From: Clostridia bacterium
GTDB taxonomy: Bacteria > Bacillota > Clostridia > Oscillospirales > CAG-272
Reading direction: 5' to 3'
Length of the DNA: 5,991 nucleotides
NCBI GenBank assembly: GCA_024404475.1
Contig: JAKSPV010000090.1
Span: 1 to 5,991 of the forward strand
Made by a program: the position numbers and the translations under genes. A model generated the notes under the pieces. The model was not told where the DNA came from. It did no database searches and was given only the letters and a program-made list of their open reading frames with translations. Positions 5,872-5,991 of this stretch are shown piece after piece (position 1 is the first letter of the stretch; the number at the start of each line of letters is the position of its first letter).

Positions 5872-5900
5872 ATTTTATACTACTTTTTCCGGAAAAGCAA
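5872..5900 (-). promoter_or_regulatory. Promoter of the acetylation operon with a palindrome in the spacer
   Basis: On the minus strand TTGCTT (5900-5895) and TAAAAT (5877-5872) are separated by 17 bp; an alternative -10, TATAAA, overlaps one register away. A perfect 12-bp palindrome TTTTCCGGAAAA (5885-5896) lies across the spacer and touches the -35, where a repressor could act. The start would be near 5865, giving a leader of about 28 nt with the GGAGGT site. Confidence 0.55.
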
Positions 5901-5921
5901 CGGCAGTTTTGTTTTTTGCAG

Positions 5922-5953
5922 AAAAAAAGAAAAACCCGCCGATGTTCGGCGGG
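5922..5953 (-). terminator. Rho-independent terminator of the upstream minus-strand gene
   Basis: On the minus strand CCCGCCGA (5953-5946) and TCGGCGGG (5942-5935) form an 8-bp stem with a 3-nt ACA loop, followed by TTTTTCTTTTTTT (5934-5922). It separates the acetylation operon from whatever lies upstream and supports an independent promoter for the operon. Confidence 0.9.
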
Positions 5954-5964
5954 ATAAAGAAAGT

Positions 5965-5991
5965 TCAGAGCGTGTCCGGCGCGTCGAGCAG
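5965..5991 (-). CDS. C-terminal end of an unidentified gene (partial)
   Basis: Reading from the right edge on the minus strand gives eight codons, LLDAPDTL, then TGA (5967-5965), 11 nt before the terminator hairpin. The stop placed just ahead of a good terminator, and the G+C-rich codon use, make it likely to be the end of a gene. Only eight residues are visible, so no function can be given. Confidence 0.45.
   Translation of the reverse strand: MLDAPDTL

Noticed and set aside
4704..5957. Plus-strand open frames opposite the lipoprotein and small protein (4704-5261 and 5439-5957)
   Set aside because: Their low-complexity, Val/Arg/Asp- and Phe-rich composition is typical of antisense reading of coding sequence; no ribosome binding site or family motif is seen.
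1..5991. CRISPR array, insertion sequence, prophage, toxin-antitoxin or defence genes
   Set aside because: No regularly spaced repeats, terminal inverted repeats, integrase or transposase motifs, or effector-type domains are visible on either strand.

Overview
The window looks like a chromosomal segment from a G+C-rich member of the Clostridia (Bacillota), probably of the gut Oscillospirales/Lachnospirales type. This rests on AGGAGG-type ribosome binding sites, housekeeping sigma-factor promoters with 16-17 bp spacing, short hairpin-plus-T-run terminators, a QueT-type transporter, and an MBOAT/DHHW acetylation pair of the kind common in that group. The genus is inference. I see no transposase, integrase, phage gene, CRISPR array or broken gene. 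Every gap between genes is under 300 bases.

Layout, left to right. (1) Positions 1-492, minus strand: a QueT-family queuosine-precursor transporter, cut by the window edge only near its C-terminus. Its short leader (about 493-560) has a hairpin and A-rich tail resembling a preQ1-I riboswitch. (2) Positions 560-660: back-to-back promoters drive queT leftward and a biotin-protein ligase rightward. (3) Positions 677-1465, plus strand: a BirA-type biotin ligase without the N-terminal DNA-binding domain. (4) Positions 1485-1659: a tRNA-Ala(CGC) gene with a perfect-consensus promoter, a small leader hairpin and its own terminator. (5) Positions 1715-2722, plus strand: a PHP-domain metallohydrolase, possibly of the CehA/McbA type. 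(6) Positions 2731-2754: a perfect hairpin with A- and T-tracts that can terminate transcription from both sides. (7) Positions 5837 down to 2763, minus strand: a tight three-gene operon encoding a small membrane-anchored protein, a DHHW/SGNH-like lipoprotein and an MBOAT O-acyltransferase. (8) Positions 5922-5991: the terminator and last eight codons of a further minus-strand gene.

The three-gene operon is the most interesting part. By analogy with alginate acetylation (AlgI with AlgJ/AlgX), the MBOAT protein would carry acyl groups across the membrane. The lipoprotein, with a D-x-H-W motif and a GDSFS motif, would transfer them to an extracellular glycan. The small protein has an N-terminal membrane anchor and an outside domain I do not recognise; it may be an accessory subunit. 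No glycan-synthesis genes are visible, so the acceptor is unknown.

The other genes are housekeeping: queuosine precursor uptake, biotin attachment and an alanine tRNA. None has an obvious link to the acetylation operon.
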